A stretch of 64,000 nucleotides of DNA. Source: Eucalyptus grandis. Its lineage: Eukaryota > Streptophyta > Magnoliopsida > Myrtales > Myrtaceae. The DNA is taken from contig NC_052622.1 of assembly GCF_016545825.1 (NCBI RefSeq), positions 13,335,001 to 13,399,000 on the forward strand. The letters are read 5' to 3'. Under the pieces are notes generated by a model, which did not search any database, was not told where the DNA came from, and saw only the letters and a program-made list of their open reading frames with translations. This document shows positions 25,345 to 35,143 of this stretch, piece by piece. Positions within the stretch are counted from its first letter, which is position 1. Every line of letters starts with the position of its first letter. The position numbers and the translations under genes are program-made.

Positions 25345-26120
25345 GTAGAGCTTCCTTGGGATAAAGCTTTTTTTTTTTTTGTAAGTAAACTAAATTCTCT
25401 CCCTTATTTTGATTAATGTAAAAGGTTAATTATTTTGTTTGTTTTTTTTTTCCGATAATTAATAATTAATAATTATTTTATTTTTATTTTATGAATTTAT
25501 TTTCATTACTAATAATGTTGTACATTCGTAGAGCTTACTTGGGATAAAACTCAAGTTTGTTTTTTTCTTATTAAACTAAATTCTCTCCATAATAATTAAT
25601 AATTATTTTATTATTTTATTTTATGAATTTATTTTCATTACTAAATATGTCTTTTGCCAAGCTATGCCTTTGTTTTTTTCTAAGAAATTCTCTCCCCCAT
25701 AATTAATAATTAATATTTATTTTATTTTTTTATTTTAAGATTTTATTTTCATTACTAAACATTCTTTTGCCAAGCTATGCGGCACCCAATGTTCTACTAG
25801 AGCTTACTTGGGATAAATTTCTTAGTAAACTAAATTTTCTCCTAATAATTAATAATTATTTTATTTTATGAATTTATTTTCATTACTAAACATGTCTTTA
25901 TTACTAAACATGTCTTTTGCCAAGCCTTAGGGATAAAACTCAAGTTTGTTTTTTTCTAACAAATTCTCTCCCCCATAATTAATAATTAATAATTATTTTA
26001 TTTTTTTATTTTAAGAATTTATTTTCATTACTAAACATTCTTTTGCCAAGCTATGCATATAGCTTCCTACATTGGTAGAGAGAGAGAGAGAGAGCTTACT
26101 TGGGATAAAACTCAAGTTTG
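25345..26120. repeat. AT-rich tandem array with period about 150-190 bp
   Basis: Four or five diverged copies of a unit that runs 'gagcttacttgggataaa', 'actaaattctctcc', 'aattaataattattttattt', 'gaatttattttcattactaa', then 'cttttgccaagctatgc'. Unit length varies through loss of the last part. A (GA)n run sits near 26,081-26,094. Confidence 0.8.
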
Positions 26121-27707
26121 TTTTTCTTTCTAATAGCCAATGTAGGTCCGAATTTTGTATACTTGCCTTTTTTTCATATGCAATTTTATTTTATTAGGAA
26201 TAATTTTTTTGCCTGCATTTTTTTTTTTTTGGTGAGTTTTTTTGGTCCAATAAGATGCAAGATGCCCGCGCCTTACCCTTTTATAATATCTTTACGGGTC
26301 CGGGTCGGTCTGGTCTGGAAAACGACCACGCACGCATGGAGGAGGAGACGTGGCATCTAAAGCCCTATCAATAAATAGGACCCTCAACCCCCCATCGAGG
26401 TCCATATCTTGATTTCTTCAACCCCGTCATCAAATTTCTCTCTCTGCCTCCGGCCTCTCCTCCGGCCTCTCTCGCCTCCTGGGATCTCTCTCTTGGGATA
26501 AAACTCAATTTCTAACTTGCCTTTTTTTCATATGCAATTCTATTTTGTTAGGAATAAATTTTTTTCAGCAAGCATGCCTTTTTTTTTGTCAGAGAGTAGG
26601 TCTTTTTTTTTTTGTGGAATAAGATGAGCGACAAACCACACAAATCCCTTTCATAACATAATAAAATTAATAGAAATTGATTTAAATACAAAATAATAAT
26701 CAGTCAAAATAATACTAATACATTACTTTCAAAATACAATTTCATGAATATGGGTGAGTGCCACAAGACACAAGATTAGGAAAATATGATAATTGTAACT
26801 TGAAGCAACTTGAAGTAATATTTATGGTTAGCAACCAATCCCCGGTGTCGATTTGATTTATTTTGATTCTCAATGCCCAAAGAGAAGAGAGAATTGAAGA
26901 GAATCTTAAATTTGTAAGAACTTTTTCTTTAATTGGGGAGGGAAAGAGCCCGGTAAGGGTCATTTTTTAAAATTGGGACCTTTATGAAAAAAAAAAACAC
27001 AAGCAAAATAAGAAAATATTTGTGAAGTTGTGATTAGCAGTTACCAAGAAAAATATAAGAAAAAAAAAGGAATAAAACCAAAAATTGAAAGAAAAAAGGG
27101 CGGAGAGCGTCTTGATGCTAAGGGGTGCATGCCCTTTGTTCCGCCCTTTGTTGGGCGAAACATCATTTTTTCATCTTGATTTCCTTTGGTCTGACCGGAG
27201 CTGCTCTCTCTCTCTCTCTGCTCTCTTTCTTACTGTCGATCACGGGGAAGAAAACAAGAAAACGATCCTGTTTTCCACATTCTAAAAAGAGAGAACGAGG
27301 GAGGAGGGGAAGAAAATTAGAAAAGAGAGAGGGAGAGAAGCCTTCCGCCAAAGACCATTTTTGGTTCGATGATGCGGGAGCATCACACGGGCAAGAAAAC
27401 TCCTCGTTTCGTTTTCCACAGGGTAAAGGGAGGAGGGGAAGAAAATTAAAAAAGAGAGAGGGAGAGAAGCCTTCCTGTCCCCCGCCAGTCTTCTTCTTCT
27501 TCCCTCTCTAGCCTTCTTCTTCTCTCTCTAGCCATGATGCTCTCTCCATAGCATCTAATATGAGATGGCCGGCGAGTCCAGGGATATGGGCTTGGCCAAC
27601 TACCACGAGGAGTTTATGGGCAGCTCTTAGCAAGTTGTTGAACATGAATCTGTGTATCAGATTTTTAAGGATAATAAGTTAGATTTTCAACTTACTTGTT
27701 TCGTGCC
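26121..27707. other. Intergenic with short duplications
   Basis: Bases 26,500-26,580 repeat phrases from 26,105-26,230. A block of about 50 bases containing 'gaggaggggaagaaaatta' occurs at 27,300-27,350 and again at 27,428-27,478. No gene is recognised. The 128-codon frame at 27,125-27,511 spans these duplications and is low-complexity. Confidence 0.5.
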
Positions 27708-28585
27708 CCCCGTATAACATTATTGACAGATACTAGAAAGAATGGAATATTGTCAAAGATTAAGTCAAAATGCTGGAAGATAAGATTAGCTTCCTCCTGG
27801 CGGGTTGACACCTTGACATTGCTCAACTGGCTCAATTTCTGAATCTCTTGGGATGGCATAACCGCCACTAAAAGAAAAGAAGAAAATGTCAAGAAATCAT
27901 TCTTCCTAACAACACTTAATTATAACAACATTTAATAAGAAGGGGCAAATAATAAAATTCTTCCATATCTCTCATTATACCCATTATAAGTTTTGCCCCA
28001 CATTTTTGTGCCTCTTGCTCAGCCACATAAAATTCACTATAGGGATTCTAGAGTATACTCTGTGTACGCTGTACATCTCCAAGGGCTAACTCAATAAATA
28101 CACCGCTGGATTTGATTGCAGAAATAATATCTTTCACCTGTTGCCTTGCTTTTGCTTTCTGAAAAAAAAATTTGGAGCTTAGCTACACTCAGTTCTCTCA
28201 AATCAATCTATCTCAAATCATGTCAAGTAAGTAAGTGCTACTTACTTGACTGTAATGTATTGTTCCTACGATATGGATATTGCACCACTCATTCCTCCCC
28301 CACCCAGTGATTGCTTTAGCAGTGAGTGGTAATATCCGGATCTTAAATAAAGGGTTTTCACTATAGAATAGACATCACTATAGAATAGGCAGAACTGGCC
28401 ACCGAATAATGGGAATATCCCATTGGCCTCACCCCCATTTGACGGTGGGGGTGGGGGTGATTGTGAAATGAGGTGGAGGAGGAAACGTGGGAGATCTAAG
28501 CAGCCAAGAAGGACCAGGAAAAAAGGGATGGCTGATCTTGGGAGTGATTCTCCGAGTCATGGAGAAGAAGAAAGACATTTCTGAG
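27708..28585 (-). pseudogene. 5' part of a TraB-domain protein gene (left palindrome copy)
   Basis: TraB/PrgY-type proteins of plants are thought to act in organelles. The minus strand reads MSFFFSMTRRITPKISHPFF at the start, rich in Ser/Thr/Arg and fit for an organelle transit peptide. It continues over splice-like junctions into IHIVGTIHYSQ, then ARQRVKDIISAIKSSGVFIE (about 28,080-28,160) and AEQEAQKCGAKLI (about 27,970-28,020). These match the TraB GTxH box, the alpha segment ending in VFIEL and the following GAKLIMGD-type strand. Exons stop at the palindrome edge, so the C-terminal half is absent. A last piece reads MPSQEIQKLSQLSNVKVSTR. Family call by motif pattern; good but not certain. 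Confidence 0.65.
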
Positions 28586-28627
28586 GAAGAGGAAGACTCT
28601 CTTCTTGAGTGTGTTTGAGCAGAAATC
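27708..28627 (-). repeat. Left arm of TraB palindrome
   Basis: Reverse complement of 28,923-29,853 at high identity, with a spacer of about 295 bases. The arm starts at 'cccccgtataac' and ends just after 'tgtttgagcagaaat'. The arm carries the 5' exons of a TraB-domain gene. Confidence 0.92.
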
Positions 28628-28922
28628 CTCTCGAGAGAGTTTCTTGAGCGAGCAAGAGAGAGTTTGAGTCTGAGGAGAGCGAGAGCAAGAGAGAGTTTGA
28701 GCGGAGCGGAGCACATCAAGCGAGCGAAAGCAAGCACGCAAGTCCGAAAGAATTTATAATCTAATTTAATTTTTTTTTTTTAAATGGGATTCTTTTTTTT
28801 TTCTAAATTCATTATTAATTTTCTTATTTTTTAAAATAAAAATAATTAAACTTTCCAATTGTTTTAGAAATAATTAAAAATAATTAAAGATTTGTTTATA
28901 GATAATAGTTTGATTTTGAAAA
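28628..28922. other. Palindrome spacer
   Basis: The 295-base loop between the TraB arms. Its left part is purine-rich with repeated GAGCGAG/AGAGAG words; its right part is AT-rich. No gene. If the two TraB copies were promoters facing outwards, their shared upstream region would be here. Confidence 0.7.
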
Positions 28923-29853
28923 TATTTCTGCTCAAACACACTCAAGAAACTCTCTTCCTCTTCCTCATAAATGTCTTTCTTCTTCTCCATGACTCGGAGA
29001 ATCACTCCCAGGATCAGCCATCCCTTTTTTCCTCGTCCTTCTTGGCTGCTTAGATCTCCCACGTTTCCTCCTCCACCTCATTTCACAATCACCCCCACCT
29101 CACCCAATGGGATACCCCCACCCCCACCGTCAAATGGGGGTGAGGCCAATGGGATACCCCCATTATTCGGTGGCCAGTTCTGCCTATTCTATAGTGAGAA
29201 CCCTTTATTTAAGATCCGGATATTACCACTCACTGCTAAAGCAATCACTGGGGAGGGGAGGAATGAGTGGTGCAATATCCATATCGTAGGAACAATACAT
29301 TACAGTCAAGTAAGTAACACTTACTTACTTGACATGATTTGAGATAGATTGATTTGAGAGAACTGAGTCTAGCTAAGCTCCAAATTTTTTTTTCAGAAAG
29401 CAAGGCAACGGGTGAAAGATATTATTTCTGCAATCAAACCGCCCAGCGGTGTATTTATTGAGTTGGCCCTTGGAGATGTACAGCGTACACAGAGTATACT
29501 CTAGAATCCCTATAGTGAATTTTATGTGGCTGAGCAAGAGGCACAAAAATGTGGGGCAAAACTTATAATGGGAGATATGGAAGAATTTTATTATTTGCCC
29601 CTTCTTATTAAATGTTGTTATTATTAAGTATGGTTAGGAAGAATGATTTCTTGACATTTTCACTTTTCTTTTAGTGGCGGTTATGCCATCCCAAGAGATT
29701 CAGAAATTGAGCCAGTCAGCCAGTTGAAGGTGTCAACCCGCCAGGAGGAAGCTAATCTTATCTGGAGGAAGCTAATCTTATCTTCCAGCATTTTGACTTA
29801 ATCTTTGATAATATTCCATTCTTTCTAGTATCTGTCAATAAGGTTATACGGGG
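28923..29853 (+). repeat. Right arm of TraB palindrome
   Basis: Inverted partner of 27,708-28,627. Differences include a tandem duplication of about 19 bases ('ggaggaagctaatcttatct' region, 29,740-29,785), an extra 'ccc' near 29,440 and an insertion of GGGGTGAGGCCAATGGGAT-type repeats near 29,100-29,165. The arm ends 10 bases before the large inverted repeat starts. Confidence 0.92.
28971..29853 (+). pseudogene. 5' part of a TraB-domain protein gene (right palindrome copy)
   Basis: Reads MSFFFSMTRRITPRISHPFF, then ITGEGRNEWCNIHIVGTIHY up to a donor at about 29,308 (GTCAAG/gtaagt). A second exon after 'ttttttcag' (about 29,396) gives KARQRVKDIISAIK and SGVFIELALGDVQRTQSI, and a third piece gives AEQEAQKCGAKLIMGD (about 29,530-29,580). 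The C-terminal half of the domain is missing, since the sequence changes abruptly into kinesin DNA at 29,863. Orientation is divergent to the left copy. As it stands it is a truncated copy. Confidence 0.7.
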
Positions 29854-31502
29854 GAAGAAAATTAATAAAGCAAGGTCTTTACGTTGACGTGATTTCATGT
29901 TCCTGTCAACAATTGTAAAGGACGAGAAAGTCTAATATTTGCATCTTGCAGGATCTTAAAACTTTGTTGGTGAAGACAAAAAGGGAGTTTGAAGATCTGC
30001 AGTTCCAGTTTCAGAGAGATCTAAAACAGCTAGGTAGGAAAAGTAGACTAAAAAGGAGTAGTCTAATTAGTTCTTTTTTTTTCTGAGCACAGGCGAGGCT
30101 GAGGACATGGAGCTGCATGTTCCTTGTCCTTTTGCATTGAATGTCAACCGTTTTAGATGAGTGTCGTCTATATACTTTATTTATTACAGCTCCTCCGCTG
30201 AATGTTATTATCTCAGATTGAGGCCATTGTCATTAATATGCTCCCTAAGATTTGGCAATAAATCTCAAATTTGAACTTGAAGAATGAATCTATGGGATCT
30301 TGTTACGATCTTTTTTGGCTTTTGCATTTTATTAAGGAGAATAAAAGCTAGGTGTGACATGCTTCCTGAGCATTAATATGTGTTTTTGCTTTTCCAATGG
30401 ATCAGGCAATCAAGTCCAGGAGATGTCTACTGCTGCCCTTGGATATCATAAAGTGGTGACGGAAAATCGAAACCTTTACAACATGGTTCAGGATTTAAAA
30501 GGTCAGCTTTTTTTTTTTTTCAAGGAGAGTTATTTGTTTATGAATTGGATCGCATAACTCAATTTTTTGAGCAGTATGCATTTATCCGCAGAAGTATATG
30601 CTTGTCCATGGGTCAGTTGCTTTTAAGTAAAGGAGCTTTCGTTGTTTTATTTCCAATGTTACGAGTTTAATTTGACAAAAATCTTTACAGGAAATATACG
30701 AGTATACTGCAGAATTAGACACATTTTTAATGCGGAAGCCAAAAATGTGGTAGATTTTATTGGAGAAGATGGTTCACTTGTGATTGTTGACCCTTCAAAA
30801 CCCCATAAAGATGGAAGGAAAGTGTTTCAGTTTAATCGGGTTTTCAGTCCACTTGCTACTCAAGGTATTGTTACACTTCATCTTACTACGGGTATATTGT
30901 TGGCCAAGTGATTGTCCTGCAAGTTGATGTTCAGCTCCTAAATAACAATGTAAATTGTTTTTCGCCATGCGGCCCTCTTTGCAGATGATGTGTACATGGA
31001 TACTCAACTTTGATTAGATCAGTTATGGATGGTTACAATGTCTGCATCTTTGCTTATGGTCAAACTGGATCGGGTAAAACACATACAATGGTAAGAACTT
31101 AAGTGTAGCTTTAGTAGATCCAACCTTTGTGCCAGATCACCTCCTAGGCTCCTAGATAATTAGTGTAAAATAAAAAGTGTGCATTTTCCTTGCTGTTAGA
31201 TGGATGTACTGTTAATTTCGTATATCTACCTGCAAAGCATGAACATAATTCAATCTAAGCAGATGCTTAAGATTGCTTACCTCGATTTGAGGAATAACTA
31301 CTTATTGCCTTTTGAAATTGCAGAGTGGTCCATCAGGCGAACTGACAAAGGACATGGGGATTAATTACTTGGCTGTCAACGATCTCTTCGAGTTGTCTAA
31401 CAGAAGGAAGGACATTATAACGTATGATACTCATGTTCGGATGGTTGAAATATATAATGAGCAAGTGCGTGATCTCCTTGCTGAGGATTCAGCATCCTCA
31501 AG

Positions 31503-31625
31503 ATATCCTTTGAAATGGATTATTCTGTCTAATATAGATACATTTGATGTCAAATAAGTAGATAAAAAGACTGAAGAAAGCTTAAGTTTCTGACATGTAA
31601 ATTTGGGTTCCTTGACTATGCACAA
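31503..31625 (+). other. U12-type intron in kinesin, arm A
   Basis: The exon ends ...TCAAG and the intron opens with ATATCCTTT, the full minor-spliceosome (U12) 5' splice consensus. TTCCTTGAC at 31,608-31,616 fits the U12 branch-site consensus TTCCTTAAC. The only in-frame join that restores the family sequence (SSR-LEIRS) places the 3' end after 31,625, giving AT-AA termini and a branch A 10 bases upstream. AT-AC use at 31,623 would shift the frame. The intron is 123 bases and has the same length in arm B. Confidence 0.7.
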
Positions 31626-32953
31626 ATTAGAGATTCGAAGCTGTACCAGTGACGGTGGCTTGAGCCTTCCAGATGCTACCATGCATTCTGTCAAGTCCAC
31701 AGCTGATGTGGTCAACCTAATGAAACTCGGTGATGTGAATCGTGTCGTCAGTTCTACAGCACTGAACAATAGAAGTAGCCGGTCTCACAGGTCAGTTTTT
31801 GGACAGGCAGAGTTTCCTTCCCATTCTTTTTGGTATAAATTTAGATGTAGTTTCCAATAGATAGATTATTCAAGAGAGTGATACTGATGTCCATGGGATG
31901 CATCCTTGCAGTGTGCTGACAGTACATGTTCAAGGGAAAGATGTATCTGGATCCATCCTCCGCAGTTGCCTGCATTTGGTTGATCTTGCAGGAAGTGAAC
32001 GGGTAGATAAATCTGAAGTCACAGGAGAGAGACTGAAGGAGGCACAGTACATTAACCGGTCTTTGTCTTGTTTGGGAGATGTTATCACAGCTTTGGCCCA
32101 GAAAAACTCCCATGTACCTTACCGCAATAGCAAACTTACGCTTCTGCTGCAAGATTCCCTAGGTACCTATTTCAAGTTTCGAACTTTGTCAGGTGTCATT
32201 GAAGCTTCATTTTAGGATAAAATTACTAATTCCCAGAGTGAGCATTTCATAGAATTGAGATACTCTGATTATGATCCTTGGGTAATGGTGACATTGCTTT
32301 TATGCATTTTATTTCAGGAGGAAATGCGAAGACATTGATGCTGGCTCATGTGAACCCTGAGAGAGATTCATTTGGGGAATCAATGAGTACCTTGAAGTTT
32401 GCCCGGAGAGTTTCAACGGTTGAACTTGGTGCTGCACGCATGAACAAAGAGACCAGTGAGGTCATGCAACTCAAAGAGCAGGTAAATGTACTTGGGTAAT
32501 CTCTATGCTTCAGATGCCTTTCTGACAATAATCAACATTACAATTCTAGGGGCTGGATCTGTGGATTTGGCAAAAATGAGATCCAGATTGTTATGCAAGG
32601 AGAGCGCACTCTTTGTACTGATCCTCGAACGCCCAACTTGCTTGTTCAAAGCATGAATGGCAAGGAATCTCACATAAGGAAATCGCTGCACACCATAGGG
32701 AGGAAGCTCATCAATGGATTTGAAAGGAGGTCAGTGAAATATTTAACTATCTAGTCTTAATACTGAATTGGACAAATTTAGTATGGTATGAAATACACAA
32801 TTGCAACTGAAAAATTCCAAAATGACGGGTAATATGAGAATTTGCTCACATCATTATCTTGCCATTAAGACTTGGTTTCTATGCAACTGCAGGAACCAAA
32901 GAAATGTGACAGAAGCTCGTTCACCTGTCAGAGGCTCTACTACTTGCATTAAA

Positions 32954-33070
32954 AATGGGGTATTGGCAATTGCAGCCAACACACGGACACAAAATGGAGT
33001 ATTGGCAATTGCAGCCAACACACGGACACAAAATGGAGTATTCGCAATTGCAGCCAACACACGGACACTT
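32954..33070 (+). repeat. Coding 39-bp repeat, three units (arm A)
   Basis: Encodes NGVLAIAANTRTQ three times, the third starting NGVFAI and ending at RT. Arm B has two units, so the array changed after the duplication. It lies in the kinesin C-terminal tail. Confidence 0.95.
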
Positions 33071-33952
33071 AGGAGACAATCACTAACAGGTGCTGGTTCA
33101 GACCAGTCTCGCCGGTCTTCTCTGGGTGGCAAGTCCACTAATTCCAGTAAGCAGAATCAGCATAATTAAATTTAATTCACAGTATATATTTCATCTCATT
33201 ATGTCCATCATCTGATTATTTGTTTTTGTTTCTTCAATAAGATGTAAAAGACACAAGGAATGCCAAGACGCCTCCTCCAGTCCACCCATTATCTACGATA
33301 GCAAAGCGTTGGCTGTAGCTATAGATGGCGAAATTTAGTGTTCAATGACCAGCGAAGTGATGCTTTGACTCGAAGCTGACTGAAGTTTTGACATGATAGA
33401 TGAGACACTGAGAATTGACGAGGGAAAGACTGAAGAGTTAGCCAACAAACGCAATAGCAATTTTTGGTTTAACACACTGCTTATGTACATATTGACACAA
33501 GTTCTTCAAATAATGCCCGAAATTTCTATGGGAATGTTTTCAAACTGCTCTTGCCCATTGTTCTCTGAATCTCTGACTTAAGTCATCAAAGCTATCGGCA
33601 ACTTTTAACAGAAATGGAGGAAATGACAGGTGCCTCTGCTAATAAACCGGCTGCTCTTCTATTGTATAGCTAGCTAAAAATCAAAGATTATAGCATGACA
33701 TTCATATAACGTGACGCCAATGTGGTACCATAGAATCAAGTGTTCTTGTTTTTAGTATAGTTGATTATAATAGCTTCACAGGCCCTGAAACCGAGATCCC
33801 TCAGTTTATCCAGCAACACCTTGCGTGATATGGATCATACATAGTTTTACTTATTCAGTTATAAACCTCCAAAGTAACTGAGGGGCTAGTCAGTTAAAAA
33901 AAACACACACACAACTATAGCAACAACTTCCGTGTTTCATTTTCCGAAACAG

Positions 33953-34114
33953 GATCCCATGCCCATCTTTGAAGTTCGGCTTAATTTAGTTGAAGATGCA
34001 AACAAGCAGATGGCCATTGCCTTAGATTTACCCAAAAGTGCTACTGTCAGGAAAACAGACGTGAAGGTTAAGAGGAGCATCATTAACAAGTCATCCAGTT
34101 CACCAAATTGTTAA
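33953..34114 (+). other. Unrecognised exon-like frame, arm A
   Basis: After 'cgaaacag' (acceptor-like) the frame reads DPMPIFEVRLNLVEDANKQM and goes on to a stop at 34,112-34,114. It is conserved in arm B (56,330-56,491, minus) with a single visible residue change near the end (SSSP to SSSS). It lies downstream of the kinesin stop and before the convergent GT61 domain. I do not recognise the family. It could be a 3' exon of a kinesin splice form or a captured piece of another gene. Confidence 0.4.
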
Positions 34115-34252
34115 AAAATGCCTTCTTTACAAGTTTATGATGAACCTGAAAAACTGATTCACAGATGAGTGTACTTTATTCAAGTTTCAACCATTCAGTC
34201 AATGGAAAGAAATATCGACAATTATTTAAGGAAGGTGAAGAGAAGGAAGTAG

Positions 34253-35143
34253 TTAGCAAAGCTTAAACAAGTCGGTTGTTTGATTGTAGCTAATTTGCCG
34301 GTTTATTTTCTTGAAGGAATAGTCATAGGCTTGAAGCAGCCGCTTGTGGAATCTCCTCATGTCCAAGCTCACATTCTGTCTGTCGAGATAGATCTCCTTA
34401 GTGTATTGCCATCCCTTCCTAATCACACCCTTTGGATTCGTAAGGACTGGATCATCTTTATCGTATTCATTATACAGTGAGCTCTCCCTAGGCGAAATCT
34501 TGTAGCCAATATACTTGAGACCAAGCTCTCTAGCAGGTTTACCAAAGCATGTCTCAGCTGGTGAATCCGTCCCTAAAGGAATGACTTGGATGAGCACAGA
34601 ACCAGGCTTCAGGAAAAGGAAGTGGGTCAAAGCAGCCCCGTGTACACCAACCATAACCTCGCTCTTATTAAGCAAGCCATACATCTTCGCCAGTTCAGTC
34701 GTTCGCTTAGGCCGCGAAACTTCTACTCTGAACCCCATATCCTCTGCCATTTTAACCAAGCAGTCTTTGTTAACTAACGCCCTGGACCCACTGCGCGATA
34801 ATATCACTAGCTTCGGTTTCTTCACCTGGTGTTTCTGGTTGTCTTTATTAATTTTCATTGATTGCCCCAAAGTTGGCACTGAAGCCCATTGATTCAGTTT
34901 CAGCTGTACCCTTTGCTCCTTGTCTGGTATTGAACCTTTTATCCGCGGCTGGTAAGCACGGTCAAGGAAGTGTCTGAAATCGAGGATGCTCTTATTCCCC
35001 TTCATCAGTGAAGGATCCACAGTAAGGTCATCATGGATTTTCACACCGACAATGGCCTCTGGTAAGCAATGGGTTCTTTTATCTCCAGCAAAGTCGATGA
35101 GCGGATAGTTCCAGAGGCGAGAAAGGATGGTCTCATACTTCAT
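34253..35143 (-). CDS. GT61 glycosyltransferase catalytic domain, arm A (open copy)
   Basis: GT61 (DUF563) enzymes of plants are Golgi xylosyl- or arabinosyltransferases acting on xylan and related glycans. From the first ATG (MKYETILSRLWNY) the frame runs 296 codons to the stop after LFKLC. Signature blocks: PEAIVGVKIHDDLTVDPSLM, FRHFLDRAY, KLVILSRSGSRALVN, GVHGAALTHFLFLKPG, QVIPLGTDSPAETCFG, LGLKYIGYKISPRESSLY, DDPVLTNP and GWQYTKEIYLD. The family has an N-terminal membrane anchor and stem before this, which are missing. Immediately upstream the sequence is RDR in another frame, with stops (TGA TGA) in the GT61 frame. The open frame is intact here but frameshifted in arm B. Expression and Golgi entry are doubtful without the anchor. 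Confidence 0.8.
   Translation of the reverse strand: MKYETILSRLWNYPLIDFAGDKRTHCLPEAIVGVKIHDDLTVDPSLMKGNKSILDFRHFLDRAYQPRIKGSIPDKEQRVQLKLNQWASVPTLGQSMKINKDNQKHQVKKPKLVILSRSGSRALVNKDCLVKMAEDMGFRVEVSRPKRTTELAKMYGLLNKSEVMVGVHGAALTHFLFLKPGSVLIQVIPLGTDSPAETCFGKPARELGLKYIGYKISPRESSLYNEYDKDDPVLTNPKGVIRKGWQYTKEIYLDRQNVSLDMRRFHKRLLQAYDYSFKKINRQISYNQTTDLFKLC

Larger units (their letters stand above)
29952..33318 (+). pseudogene. Kinesin-14 (KIN-14) motor gene, 5'-truncated, arm A
   Basis: Minus-end-directed kinesin of the plant KIN-14 family. Exons by splice signals: 29,952-30,033; 30,406-30,501; 30,691-30,864; 30,985-31,090; 31,324-31,502; 31,626-31,790; 31,912-32,162; 32,318-32,481; 32,550-32,729; 32,893-33,146; 33,242-33,318 (stop TAG). 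The neck GNIRVYCRIR, P-loop [14 protein letters not shown], switch I NNRSSRSH and switch [14 protein letters not shown] are all readable. Breaks: a one-base loss at about 31,008 puts the P-loop exon out of frame (DTQ then stop; the family has DTQPLIRS), and the exon at 32,550 enters a stop soon after its start. Everything upstream of the coiled coil is missing, because a TraB palindrome abuts it. No CH-domain exon is present. The C-terminal tail ends IAKRWL. Confidence 0.88.

Noticed and set aside
31841..32152. 103-codon minus-strand frame across the kinesin motor (and its arm B copy)
   Set aside because: Mirror of the exon encoding [12 protein letters not shown] on the + strand, with no independent support.
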